This document shows, piece by piece, positions 12,426 to 23,873 of a stretch of 64,000 bases of DNA. The translations under genes were made by a program, and so were the position numbers. Each line of letters opens with the position of its first letter. Positions within the stretch are counted from its first letter, which is position 1. This stretch comes from Triops longicaudatus (lineage: Eukaryota > Arthropoda > Branchiopoda > Notostraca > Triopsidae): positions 62,001 through 126,000 of the forward strand of contig JAGQDJ010000564.1 in the NCBI GenBank assembly GCA_022885665.1. The letters run 5' to 3'. Below the pieces are notes generated by a model. That model ran no database searches. It had not been told where the DNA came from and worked only from the letters and a program-made list of their open reading frames with translations.

Positions 12426-15400
12426 ATGGCTACGGGTGCCAATAACACCCCATTGGGGCGAACTAACCCCGGTATAGGTTCAGGGAGGAAACCCCAAGGT
12501 GGCTCGCTGCTTAAACCCAGCTACATAAGCACGGAAGATTCGTACGACTATGGCCAACAGCCCAATGACTTCTCTGCCTATACTTACGATCAAAAAAATG
12601 ATTATGGAGGCTACGAGCAAAAGAACGATTATGGGTCATATGATAATTCGTCAAGCTACAATAATGCAGCAATGTCTTACGGCCAAGCGTCGTATTCCAC
12701 CGTCTCTTACAGTACTGGCGGATATGGCTCGGGTAGTGGCAACCAAGGAAACATCGGAAAAGGGCAGTATGGAGGTCATGGTGGCTCAATGAAACGAGAA
12801 TTTGAGAGTGGCAATGGTAATTTTTCACAAGTTTTTGACAAATTAAAAAGTGTGATCGATACTTGTGTTGTATTACAGATTCGGATAGCAACTCTGCGAG
12901 CGATAGAAAAAAGAAGCGGAAGTCGCGTTGGGGCGAGGAGGAAAAACGGGCTTTCGTGCCAGGGATGCCGACCATTATTCCCCCCAATTTGAGCCGGGAC
13001 CAACAGGAAGCTTATTTAGGTAATCATATATTTCTTTTACTATCTAACTGTATTTTGTGCGAGAAATGTGTGAATCGTTATGTGGACTTATGAGTGTAAT
13101 GAAACAGGTATTTTCGCACACAATTGTTGACTGTTTATTTTAAAGTGAAATATACTAATGACCCTTGGTTTCCTTCACACATGCCCCTTCTCCTTGAACC
13201 TTCCCATTTTGAACCGTTTTCTTACACCCCATTTTATTCAACAGTTCAGCTACAGATTGAAGAAATTTCTCGGCGGCTACGGACGGGAGACTTGGGCATT
13301 CCTACCAATCCTGAAGAAAGGTCTGCTTAATTTTTTACGGTGGCTCATGTACACGCCCCCCTTTTCCCTTTTGCTGCTCAGGGTGAAGTGGAAAGGATGG
13401 GAGAGGGACATCGAGACGGTTTAATCATTCTCATTAATTTTTAAAACTCTGAGACTGAATTCATTTATTTGTCTGATTGTACTGTTCGCAAATTCTTTTC
13501 ACTAATGGCTTTAAAGAGTTTAATTGATCTATTCGTGAAACTGAATATCATTATCAACTTAGGTAAAGATCTTATGCAGGACGGGCGCTATGTAGCGGAA
13601 GTGAACAATTTAATCGAATGTAATATAACAAATGAATCCTTTTAGGCCAGTTTGTGCATGTGCGTCGCCTGTAGGCGAGTGACAGTATCTTACAATATTC
13701 GTAATAAAACTCTAGTTAAGGAAAGGGCAGGTTTGGGTGAACCAGGGATTAATTCAATACGTTTTGAAAATCGCTAATGCTTCTGACAGCATTACAGTTG
13801 TCAAGCTCCTCGTCCTGCACTCTCTTTACCACGGTAGCCGGTCGTTGGGACGGTCTTGTCGAACAAACGTCACTTTAATCTCTTTTGTTAATGCTCAGAT
13901 TTTTATTCAATAAATTTATTTTTCAGTCTTTTAACTCATCTATTTATGTTATTATTTATTCATTTTGTACAACATAGTGTCACTCCTCCATGTATATTTA
14001 TACGAGGCTTTGGTGTTTGTCTTTTCATCGCAGGTCTCCATCCCCTGAGCCAATTTACGGTACCGATGGTAAGCGTTTGAATACACGCGAATATCGTACT
14101 CGTCGTAGGTTGGAAGAAGAGCGACACGAATTGGTACAACGGATGCAGAAGTTGGTCCCGGATTATAAACCACCCATGGACTATCGGTAATCAGTGGAGT
14201 ACTTGTTTCTTAATCGGCATATGTGTACGTTATTTTTATCAGTCATCTTAAATATCTTGTACCTTTAATACAGAATAATTTCGTAATGTCGACCATATGG
14301 AGGGAAAACTGTATATTTGTGTATCCAATTTTTTTATATCAGACGCTTTTTATGCATATTTGTATACCTCGGGACCTTACTACCGGTCAATCATAACCGA
14401 TAGTTCCTTATTAATGGGTTTACTATCGCGATTCCACCTTAGTTGTTTTCACTTATCTATTCAATTTCTGTAGCTTGAATGCGGATTTTTCTAACTTACC
14501 CAGTTTTTAAAATGTTAATAGTAATTGTGATTTTTCTCATGCAGTCCACCTACGGGACGTGTTTTCGACAAGGTTATGATTCCTCAAGAGGAGCACCCAG
14601 ACATAAACTTTGTTGGCTTGTTGATTGGCCCACGCGGAAACACTTTGAAAAGTATATTTGACGGGTTTTGTACCAGAAAAAATAAATGTACTTTTGTATT
14701 AGTGATGGAGAAGGATACAGGCGCAAAGATTATCATTCGCGGAAAAGGGTCGATAAAAGAAGGAAAAGTTGCCCGAAAAGATGGCCAACCTTTGCCTGGG
14801 GAAGACGAGCCATTGCACGCTTACGTTACTGCGTTTACCATGGAAGCTGTCAAAAAAGCGTGTGAAAAGGTATAAAAGATAACTCCAGTCTAGAAACTAT
14901 TCTTATTTTATCACTTTTGTATGTCACAGGTTCGGGAAGTTATTCGGCAAGGTATTGAAGTACCTGAAGGTCAAAACGATCTGCGACGTATGCAGTTACG
15001 TGAGCTTGCCATGTTGAACGGAACTCTGCGTGAAACCGACGGTCCCAGATGTAACAATTGTGGTGCTACTAACCATAAGGCTTGGCAGGTACATATTTCG
15101 TTTAAATCCAGTTTCCGCAGGGGGGTAATTTTTTTTTCCCGCTTTAGTGCCCTGATAGACCCAACGTGACCAATAACGTCATCTGTAACAATTGTGGCGG
15201 AGCAGGTCATATTGCCAGGGATTGCAGGCAGTCGCAAGGCAGTTTTGGTGGTCCACCTGGAACTGAACAGAACAAGATTGATGAAGAGGTACGGCTCTAA
15301 AGTGCCCGACGGCTCATCCTTTTTACATAGTTATTTTTTTTTTCTTATTAATGTTACTATTATTTTATTATTACTATTATTATTATTTTTTTACAATAGT

Positions 15401-15993
15401 ACATGTCGTTGATGGCCGAATTAGGAGAAGGTCCTCCCCCAGCTCCAGGAAGTGGCCCACCTACAGGTGGTAACCGTAGATTTGGTGGTGGTCCGAGCAT
15501 GTTTGAACGGCCGCAGGGACCGCGGGCAGCGATTATGGCAGGTCCAGGCATGATGGGGGGACCACCACCTCCGGGTGTAGGAATGATGAACCGACCTCCA
15601 TGGGGTGGTCCACCAATGGGCAACAATCCACCGCCTCCAGGTCTTTCGGCTGGTCCTCCACCGGCCCCTGGAACTACCGCAGCGCCTATGCCTGGTGTAC
15701 CAGGCGTTCCTGGTGGTACGGGTATGCCTGGTATGTGGCCAGGATATATGATGGCAGCGCCGCCGCCGCCGCCACCGGGAGTTCCTGGTGTGCCAGGAGA
15801 TCAGGCACCGCCACAATCGTATCCCAAACCAAGTGGAGGTGGTTGGCAACCCCGAGGTCCAGTCGCAGCAGCTCCTCCAATGGGTGGTTACTGGGGAGCC
15901 CCACCTCCTGTCCCAGCTCCTGGAACCGAAAACTCGGGTCTGCCCAATCTTTTAGTTGCCCCACCACCCCCTCCTCCAGCGGAAGGTTATTAA
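12426..15993 (+). CDS. SF1: Splicing factor 1 / branch-point binding protein
   Basis: Nuclear protein that recognises the intron branch point in the early spliceosome with U2AF. Exons: 12426-12816, 12879-13019, 13245-13320, 14034-14186, 14545-14651, 14703-14869, 14930-15088, 15148-15288, 15400-15993; 642 aa. A Tyr/Gly-rich N-terminus is followed by the U2AF65-binding ULM (KKKRKSRW, about 140-147), the SPSPEP phospho-motif at the exon 3/4 junction, a KH-QUA2 domain (about 257-385) with GPRGNTLK, two CCHC zinc knuckles (C386-C399 and C411-C424), and a Pro/Gly-rich tail with polyproline runs, typical of SF1. Intron 3 (713 bp) uses an atypical GTCTGC donor. Human SF1 carries only one zinc knuckle, yeast BBP two. 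The poly(A) signal lies at 16256. Confidence 0.95.
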
Positions 15994-16255
15994 ACCTACT
16001 TTTTTACGCGAATGAACCACAGGATTTCGGCAGTAAAATACAAAATGTTCTGACATTCTTAGAAGGGAAGTAACCAAATACTGGCAAGAAAATTTACGTA
16101 GCTCATCCTTTACATTTGTAGTTCATTCGACAGTTCGGTTCAAACATTTTCTTCCCCTGCTTTTTGAATTTTGTGTTATTCTGCACCGAGTTGGGGTGAA
16201 TTGACCCTGTAATCACAGTTTCTAATTTACTGGACAATATCAGCTGGCTATTATG

Positions 16256-16261
16256 AATAAA
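16256..16261 (+). promoter_or_regulatory. SF1 poly(A) signal
   Basis: AATAAA 263 nt after the SF1 stop codon, followed by a T/G-rich stretch around 16283-16307 that could serve as the downstream element. Confidence 0.6.
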
Positions 16262-16383
16262 CAAGCAAAATGAGATACCTTGAGTAGTCGTTTCTTTAAA
16301 GTCTGTTCACGATGTGAATATACACCATAGATCACTATAGATGAATATACACATAGGCAGATCAGATTCTAAAATCTACTCCA

Positions 16384-16432
16384 ATCGCGATCCGATCCGC
16401 GTCAGCAAACATGGCTGACAACGGATCGCGAT
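16384..16432. repeat. Compound inverted repeat with two ATCGCGAT palindromes
   Basis: Outer arms TCGCGATCCG (16385-16394) and CGGATCGCGA (16422-16431) are perfect inverses; inner arms GTCAGC (16401-16406) and GCTGAC (16414-16419) pair around an AAACATG loop. The palindrome ATCGCGAT occurs at both outer ends. It may be a regulatory palindrome or hairpin; function is unknown. Confidence 0.5.
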
Positions 16433-17055
16433 CCAGGCGAGGTTTCGAGTGATGAAAGGTTTTATGATTTTTTTATACGCCTTGACAGCCGTGTTGTATA
16501 AGGTATTACAATTCTTTCTTGTAATTCATATCAAACACCATAATTCGGAATTTACGCTCAACCTCTCTTTTATGACAACGTATGTTTGAAATACATATTT
16601 CCACGTTAAAACCCACGTTGCACATGAAGAAATGTTTCAAAGACGTTTCACACAACCGTCATTTTTCAATGCGGATATTGGCCAATTCTGAGTTCTGTTT
16701 TACGGAAATTTGCAGCGTTTGAGTACCCCTTAAGATTTTAAATATTTTAGAGAAATTCGATTTGTTTTCCTATTGTAGCCTGTATTTTGAAGGCAGGGAA
16801 AAATGCGAGAAGTCGATCGAAGCGTGTAGGCAGGGCTTTTTTTATTTTTGTAGTATCACCAGTAACTTATACGTGTTATGTTTCTTAACAAATGATCTTT
16901 TCCCAGAGAACGGCGTGTAACCTTCTATGCATAGATTAACCATAATGATCGTGTCGAAGCGATTTCGCTTGGCGCTAAATTGTTTGAAGAAGGGAACAGC
17001 GCTTTACGGGAGGTGTGTCTCAATGAAATGGGCAAAGACGTGGCGTTGTAGTTGC

Positions 17056-17064
17056 AGGTGGCGC
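17056..17064 (+). promoter_or_regulatory. CTCF-like core upstream of TM9SF3
   Basis: AGGTGGCGC, the insect CTCF core, sits in the context GTTGCAGGTGGCGCTCGCGG about 110 bp upstream of the TM9SF3 ATG. A motif match only. Confidence 0.35.
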
Positions 17065-17174
17065 TCGCGGTCGACGATGTTTTGACGTGGGAATTTGCCG
17101 TGATTTTTTTCGCGTGTGTTTACATAGAATTAAATAACTTGTAAAGCCAGCCTAAGTTCTTCCCCCCATTCAGA

Positions 17175-18135
17175 ATGCAGTTGAGATCGTATGGAATTCT
17201 AACGTGTTTAATTTATTGCTTAGCGTTCGCCAGGGCCGATGAGCACACGCATACTGTAAGTTGTGTCCCAACCAAGCCCTTTTGCCCACTAATCGCTAAA
17301 TTCCATCATGCTTAGTATGAAGACAATGAAGAGGTTGTGGTATGGGTAAATACGGTGGGTCCCTACCACAATAGGCAAGAAACCTACGTCTATTTCTCTT
17401 TGCCATTCTGTCGAGGCCCCAAAGAAACCATCAGCCACTATCACGAAACCTTAGGCGAAGCATTACAAGGGGTTGAACTAGAATCGAGCGGTCTAAATGT
17501 AGAATACAAGAGTAAGCCTTCACCCCAGTAAGTTTCCTTTGCCATGCTCTTCACGTTTTGTTGCTTTAGGTTCTGTTTCTAAAACGCCGTATTGCGAAGT
17601 AGAATTAACCGAAGAAAAACTTAAAGCATTTGTGTACGCTGTCAAAAATCATTATTGGTATCAGATGTACATTGATGATCTGCCAGTATGGGGTAAAGGG
17701 TTATCTGGATAATACATGTAACACAAATCCTTAAATTGTTTGGTTCTGCAGGTGTCGTGGGGGAGGCGGACGAGAATGGGAAAGACTATTACATCTGGTC
17801 CCACAAGCGTTTTGATTTTGGTTACAATGGCAAGCAAATTGTTGACGTGAATCTGACTTCTGAACACAAAGTCAAGTTAGAGAAAGGGGCCGTCATCTCC
17901 TTCACTTATGAAGTCACTTGGAAGCCCACTGTTGTCAAATACGAAGATAGATTTGACAAGTATTTGGACCCGAATTTTTTTCAGCACAGAGTAAGCTCGT
18001 TTCATTAAAACGATAGTCCTAACGGTTGTGTGGTGATTTCGTATTATTATGTTACACTTGCGTGTACTCGCGTAATTTAAAAAAAACTTTGTCGATGTTG
18101 TTTTCGTGCTATTAGTACTTAAGTTTATCTCATTG

Positions 18136-18178
<43 letters not shown>

Positions 18179-19827
18179 NTTTTTTTTTTTTTGATTCCAT
18201 AGATCCATTGGTTCAGTATCTTCAACAGCTTTATGATGGTCATCTTCTTGGTGGGTTTAGTGTCGATGATCCTCATGCGAACCTTGCGAAAAGATTACGC
18301 TCGTTATAGTAAAGATGAAGAGATGGATGAAATGGTATATAAAACCCTAAATTTGTAAACCTAATATTTTTACCCTAAAACATATACTTGACACAGGAAA
18401 AAGATTTGGGTGATGAGTACGGTTGGAAACAAGTCCATGGTGACGTTTTCAGACCAGCTGCACATGCCACATTTTTTTCTGCACTTATTGGAAGTGGTTA
18501 TCAAATTATCATGGTGACGTTGTGTGTTATCGTCATAGCCATCTTGGGGGAACTCTACACCGAGTATGAAAGCGTTTGTTGTTATTATTTACTTCGGTTT
18601 CCTTTTCCGCTCTCCAATCCCTTTGACTTAAGACCCAAGACTATGCGAAATACTTATATAATTTCTTGAAATAACCATATCACATAAATCTTTGTGTTTG
18701 AGAAACTTTGTCAATATTTAATTTTTTCTTTATTTTTTCAGACGTGGATCTTTAGTCAGCACTGCAATCTTTGTGTACGCAGCTACATCACCCGTCAATG
18801 GCTATTTTGGCGGAAGTTTGTACGCTCGTCTGGGGGGACAGCGTTGGATTCGCCAAACGGTGGTCTCAGCAGCTCTAATTCCAACAGTCGTTTGTGGCAC
18901 TGCGTTCTTCGTTAACTTTATTGCTATATATTACCATGCATCTAGAGCCATTCCATTCGGTTCCATGGTATGCAGAATCAAATGTCACCTTTGTCCGTAG
19001 TTCAGTATTAACATCCTGTGCATTTTAGGTTGCAATTACGTGTATTTGCGTGTTTGTCATCCTTCCTTTGACGTTGGTAGGCACTGTTTTGGGTCGTAAC
19101 CTGGCTGGACAGCCTGATACACCTTGTCGCGTCAACGCTGTACCTCGGCCCATCCCTGAAAAGAAGTGGTTTATGGAGCCTGGCGTGATTATTCTCTTAG
19201 GAGGCATCCTTCCTTTCGGTTCTATCTTCATCGAAATGTAAAATTGTTAGGCACCATTTCGCCAACAGTCTTATGAGTTGTTTTCTTTTTTATTAGGTAT
19301 TTCATATTTACGTCGTTTTGGGCTTATAAGATCTACTATGTCTACGGCTTTATGCTCCTCGTATTTATTATTCTTATCACCGTCACCGTGTGCGTTACCA
19401 TCGTTTGTACGTACTTCCTCTTGAACGCAGAAGACTACCGATGGTAATTGTTCATACCTTTAGGTTTTCATATTTTTACTTCAGTAATAACTCTCATGCA
19501 TTTAAAATGTGTTGAGTGTTTAATGCATATTACTTGCAGGCAATGGACCAGCTTTTTGTCCGCAGCTTCAACAGCTGGTTACGTTTATTTGTACGCGATT
19601 TATTACTTTTTCTTCAAAACCAAGTACGTATAATTGTTATATACTTCAATATTCACATAGCTAATTATTTTATTACGTACAGGATGTACGGACTTTTCCA
19701 AACTACATTCTACTTTGGTTACATGGCCATGTTTAGTTTGGCCTTGGGTCTGATGTGCGGTACGGTGGGTTACGTTGGCGCGAGTTATTTTGTCAAGAAA
19801 ATCTACTCCACAGTCAAAATTGATTAA
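17175..19827 (+). CDS. TM9SF3: Transmembrane 9 superfamily member 3 (nonaspanin)
   Basis: Nine-pass membrane protein of the Golgi/endosome pathway, implicated in sorting of membrane cargo. Eleven exons: 17175-17255, 17316-17511, 17570-17692, 17752-17990, 18203-18334, 18397-18563, 18742-18967, 19029-19237, 19297-19443, 19540-19623, 19683-19827; 582 aa against 589 in human. Residues 1-22 are a signal peptide. The lumenal domain has NTVGPYHNRQETY, YHETLGEALQGVELE and RFDKYLDPNFFQHR. The membrane domain begins at HWFSIFNSF and carries YAATSPVNGYFGGSLYAR, NAVPRPIPEKKW and GGILPFGSIFIEMYF. The C-terminus KIYSTVKID keeps the family KxD-type Golgi-retention ending. Phases agree at every junction. Intron 4 holds a long poly-T run with one N. 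Confidence 0.97.
18137..18192 (+). repeat. 56-nt poly-T homopolymer with an ambiguous base
   Basis: A run of T from 18137 to 18192 with N at 18179 ends 10 nt before the exon 5 acceptor of TM9SF3, so it overlaps the polypyrimidine tract. Its true length is uncertain because of assembly limits. Confidence 0.9.
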
Positions 19828-20141
19828 GTATCTAAGTTATTTTTGTTTCCGACTGTACACATTTTGGCCAAACCCACTACTATTCATAGTGCTCTAGAAA
19901 AGTTAGCAATCAATTTGTTTCATTGGGTTGGCTTTTTCGTGTGCTTGTCGAGTTGAAGGAAAGTTGTGGCACAGTAAAAGTTCGTCCTGTCGCTCGCCAG
20001 CGAGTATAAGGGAAACAAATCGACTAGTGTGATGAATAGCATTATGAATATTATTACTATTCGTGGAGCACGTGTGCAAAAACCTAATGAAAGATGTAAG
20101 GAAACGTTTTTATCACTTTCTTTTTTTCTTTTTACTACGTC

Positions 20142-20243
20142 TTTATTTTCCTTACAACTGAACTTCAGTTTTCAATTCGATGCAGCGTATTGGTAAAACA
20201 CTAGGGACATGGGCAAACGTGTTGTGTAATGATTTTCAATAAA
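20142..20243. promoter_or_regulatory. Facing poly(A) signals of TM9SF3 (+) and GST-A (-)
   Basis: AATAAA at 20238-20243 on the plus strand serves TM9SF3. TTTATT at 20142-20147 is AATAAA on the minus strand and fits the GST-A transcript. The two signals pass each other, so the 3' UTRs would overlap by about 100 bp or more. Confidence 0.5.
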
Positions 20244-20288
20244 CATCCCAGTTCTGTTTTACTATAGGCTACCAACATTTCAGTGTAC

Positions 20289-21267
20289 TCAAATGAGTGT
20301 TTTTGGTCGGTTTTCTAAGTATGTTTTAATCGATGGGATATCTTGAACTTTCTGTGTGAGAGACAGTAGCAGCTCAAAGGATTTCACCAGAGTAGGGTCG
20401 ATGTCATTAATGATGTCCAAGAGCGAAAACAGAAAGAGATCACCCCACGTAAGCTACAAGAATGCGTTGTGATAATGTTCGCTTCATATAGTTATGGTCT
20501 TACTTGGTCTCCGACTAAATAACCCGTTCCGTTTTCTTTTAAGATGCTTTCTAACTTAGTCAGCAATGGTCTTAGCGTCCCTTTGATCAGTTTGTCGACC
20601 ATGGTTTGTTTTTTGAACTTGTTTTGTTCAAACACAGCAGGAAATATGCCTGAAACAGAAAGAGTTACCTCGAAATTTTACTTAAACGTACTTAGCCCAT
20701 GAATGAATACCAGAGAGATTATCCGAAATATAATCGACGATCATGTCCACCTGAGCTCCTTCCCAGTCATCCTTTCCGACTAGAACATAAAATAATACTT
20801 TTTAAGTCGAATCATCATGCCAATTCTCACCAAGTCCGTGGCGACGAGCTAGGAAACGTGCTATTGTGCATGATTGTGGTAGAAAAACGCCGTCAACTTC
20901 TAGTACAGGCAACTGACCAAACGGTGTAGCTTTGGGGACAAATAATTAAATTTACGAAATATTTTTTAAGGAAGGTGACTTTTACTAGGCTTGATTTTTG
21001 GCCACTCCGGAAATTCAATTCGTCTGTCTTCATACTCCACACCGGCATAAGCAAAAATCAGTCGCGAGATTTCACCTCGCGCTCTCAGGTTGAAGTAGTG
21101 GAATTTGAATGGTGGCGTTCCAGCCAAATTCTTCGGTCGCGGAGAAGCCTTTGGCGCTTCGTGAATTATAACTAGAGACCGGAGAAGATTACGCAGAAAA
21201 AAACAACATTTTAGCCATTTCTGTACTACAGTTACACAAGCTTTGTTTTACCGTCTTTTTCAGCCAT
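20289..21267 (-). CDS. Sigma-class glutathione S-transferase, copy A (extended N-terminus)
   Basis: Predicted cytosolic GSH transferase of the sigma (prostaglandin D synthase-like) class. Exons on minus: 21267-21252 (16 nt), 21171-20986, 20929-20831, 20779-20711, 20649-20504, 20453-20289; 226 aa. The tiny first exon gives MAEKD and joins in phase 1 to VIIHEAPKASPRPKN, a roughly 25-residue extension before the thioredoxin fold (FKFHYFNLRARGE, Tyr kept at the catalytic position). PFGQLPVLEVDG and QSCTIARFLA form the GSH site; the helical domain ends LTWGDLFLF..IKTYLENRP. The usual RGRAE is changed to RARGE. A 51-bp intron (20780-20830) splits an exon that is intact in the other four copies. Confidence 0.85.
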
Positions 21268-21530
21268 CGCGCTGTGCCGTGTCGCTGACGAGCAACTAAA
21301 ATATTTGGACTTAGCCGGTTTGTGGAGATAGGAAACTTATCTAAACTTTGAGCCCCATGTAAGATGTTGAAGCTAATAGTGGTGTGAGATAAGGGCAATA
21401 GATACCGTTTATTCGTAACTGTTCAATCATACGATTCAGGGATGACTTAGCATTTAGAAAAAAAAATATGTTTTTCACGGTCTACAGTTTTACAAGTTTA
21501 CGAATCGTATCACGTTCATTAGGCGCCTCA

Positions 21531-22449
21531 CTAAAACGGCGTCACAGGTCGTTTTTCTATCCAAGCCTTGATTCCAGGGTTATTGGCCACTCGGTCGATC
21601 AATTTTATTATCAGCGGATAATTATTTACCATGTTTGCGTCAATTAAGGAAAACACATCCAACCAAGTGAACAGAAATAGGTCGGCCCAGGTCAACTAAA
21701 CGTGCGGTTTTATTCATGATGAATAAGCCTTGGCTTCAATTTTGTTGTCACCTGATTGCCAACTAGGAACCCTTTTCCGCTCTCTGTAATGGTGGCTTCG
21801 ATTTTGTCAAAGAAAGGTCGGAGAGTGACTTTGATTACTTTCTCAACGAGAGTTCGCTTTTTAAAAACGTTCTCTTCCATCATTACCGGAACACAAGCTT
21901 TGCGGTACAACAATGAGAAAGTCAAAAGTAGAGAAATACTGCGAGACTTACGTAAGTACCGTAAAACATGAACAAACCTGCGACAGTGTCGGATATGTAA
22001 TCTACGAGCATATCTGCTTGAGCCGACTCCCACTCATTGGCACCGGTCAGCCGATGCTTACGAGCCAGGTACCGGGCGATGGCTACAGACTGGGCAAGCT
22101 TTCTACCTGACTTGAGTTCTAAAGTCGGTAGCTGTCCTAAGGGTGTTTCTGGCGTTGCCAATGAAATACATTATTTACTTTTTTGGAGTACTTTTTAATA
22201 TTGTACTTGGTTTGAGTATCTTCCATTCCTTTTCGTCTGCGACACGATGGTCTTCGTACGAGACACCAGCGTAAGCGAGGATCAGGCGCGCGATTTCTGC
22301 ACGGCCTCTGAAGTTAAAATAGCGTAAAGTGTAGACCAGACCGTTGGATTCCTTCGTGCATTCCTCGATAATAACTTAGAGTGGCGTAATAAATACCTAG
22401 ATATAAGTTTTTCACGAAAAAATTGGAATTTACCTTTTTTCACTGACAT
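21531..22449 (-). CDS. Sigma-class glutathione S-transferase, copy B (extended N-terminus)
   Basis: Predicted sigma GST and closest structural relative of copy A. Exons on minus: 22449-22434 (16 nt, MSVKK), 22374-22207, 22148-21978, 21897-21752, 21695-21531; 221 aa. The extension MSVKKVIIEECTKESNG precedes LVYTLRYFNFRGRAEIARL, where the Tyr before FNFRGRAE is the expected catalytic residue. TPLGQLPTLEL with QSVAIARYLA makes the GSH site, with one extra residue (KSGRK) compared with the other copies. The helical domain ends LTWADLFLF..IKAWIEKRPVTPF. The first-exon join is phase-consistent (AAA G|GT..AG|TT ATT). It lies 264 bp upstream of copy A on the same strand. Confidence 0.85.
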
Positions 22450-23873
22450 GGTACAAAAGTCGCGGTGTGGTAGCAACTGTGTTCGAGTCAGGTTGAAACA
22501 GTAGTAGGGAATAACACTCGGATTCGCCCGTATCAGGCTGTTATATTTGCATATCATATATTCAGGCAGGTTTTGACTGTGCTTGTAGGAGGATTAGATA
22601 AGCACTATTTCCTTCAGACTTCCTGATCGCGAAACGTAGTTTTCGTAACGTTGTCCCATGTAATTAAGATTGGCTTAATTGACTCTTACCCCCGAAAGTA
22701 GATAAAACATTAGTTCAGGACCTTTCGAGTTTAGCGACCTTCCCTACGTGACAGACCTTCGGTATTTCTGTTTCTGTCCAACGCCAGTCGGAGAACTCTT
22801 TATAATCATGAACATCATACAGTTACTTTAGTTTGCAACTGTTATTTTGTTGTCAAAAACAGGACAATATAACTTATCGTTAATGTTATATGTCATCATA
22901 TTAAAGGTCTTCTCTCGTTAACTCCGCTCTAAACTAATCGAGACTCGTTCATCACGACATTCCCATATATGGTATTGACGTGTGTATACACCTTTGCCGA
23001 AGTTCAGGGCAGTAGATTATAGGCGCGGTGATAAAAAGGATAACGAGTACTTAAGGGAAAGATACTGTCGTGTTTAGATTATTATGGCAAACAGCAAGAC
23101 AATTTGTAAAGGATTCGAATTTCTTGCTTCTGTAACAATGCGCGAGTTAGTTCAAGTGAATTTTATACGTATCACCTTTGTGACGAAATGTGTGGAGGGT
23201 CGCATTTCTCACTGGTAGAGCGTCTTTAATCGTTGGATCTTGGCATGTATAATGTTGTAGTCCCATTAGAATTGTCGGCTACTAGCAGCCGTATGTTTAT
23301 AACTTGCGACCTCGGGTGCCATTCGTTGTACGAACCGGGCATTGTACGGCCGCCATTTTCCTTAAGTTACTATCTGTATAGTCTTTATTCCCAAGGTCGT
23401 CGCAAATGAAAGAAAAAATTTATAAAATAACATTCTAGCTTTACTTTTACTTTACTTTTACTTGTATGTAGACACTCCAGGTAATGCAGTTATGTCGTAG
23501 ATTGCTTCGAACGCCGGAAACACTGTACAACCTCGAGGGCCGTGGTGTTTTTTGTTGTTGCTTTGGTGCTACGGAAACTTTCTTATCACAGTGCCGTCAT
23601 CGTGACAACGCAGGTTTATCCGCTTGCACAAAATTCTCACTACTTATCAAGACTTAGCAGACTCGAGTTTTTAGTTAGTCTTTCAACAAATTGTGGATAT
23701 GGATATGGTATATTTTGGGGTATACTTGTGTTCGCTGTATTCCTAGCAGTTACAGTTTATACAGTAAAACACTACAGTGTTAACACAATTGAAGATTAAA
23801 GCATATATTTGTTTCTGACTTCGTACTATCGACGGTCAACATTAACCGACAATTATTTATTAGAACTCCCACT
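22450..23873. other. Spacer between GST copies B and C
   Basis: About 1.4 kb, separating the long-N-terminus pair from the three canonical copies. It presumably includes the copy B promoter. A YY1-like GCCGCCATTTT lies near 23348. An 85-codon hydrophobic frame at 23542-23799 has no ATG and is not called. No GST remnant was recognised. Confidence 0.5.

Larger units (their letters stand above)
15994..17174. other. SF1-TM9SF3 intergenic region
   Basis: Holds the SF1 3' UTR with AATAAA at 16256-16261 and a following T/G-rich stretch, a compound inverted repeat at 16384-16432, and the TM9SF3 upstream region with a CTCF-like core. No additional gene is seen. Confidence 0.6.

Noticed and set aside
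12511..12987. 158-codon minus ORF opposite SF1 exon 1
   Set aside because: Antisense shadow of a strongly biased Tyr/Gly/Asn coding exon.
15421..16073. Long ORFs in other frames over the SF1 proline-rich exon
   Set aside because: By-products of GC-rich repetitive codons; the SF1 frame matches the family.
23542..23799. 85-codon hydrophobic ORF between GST copies
   Set aside because: It begins with GTG, has no ATG, no acceptor and no recognisable family.
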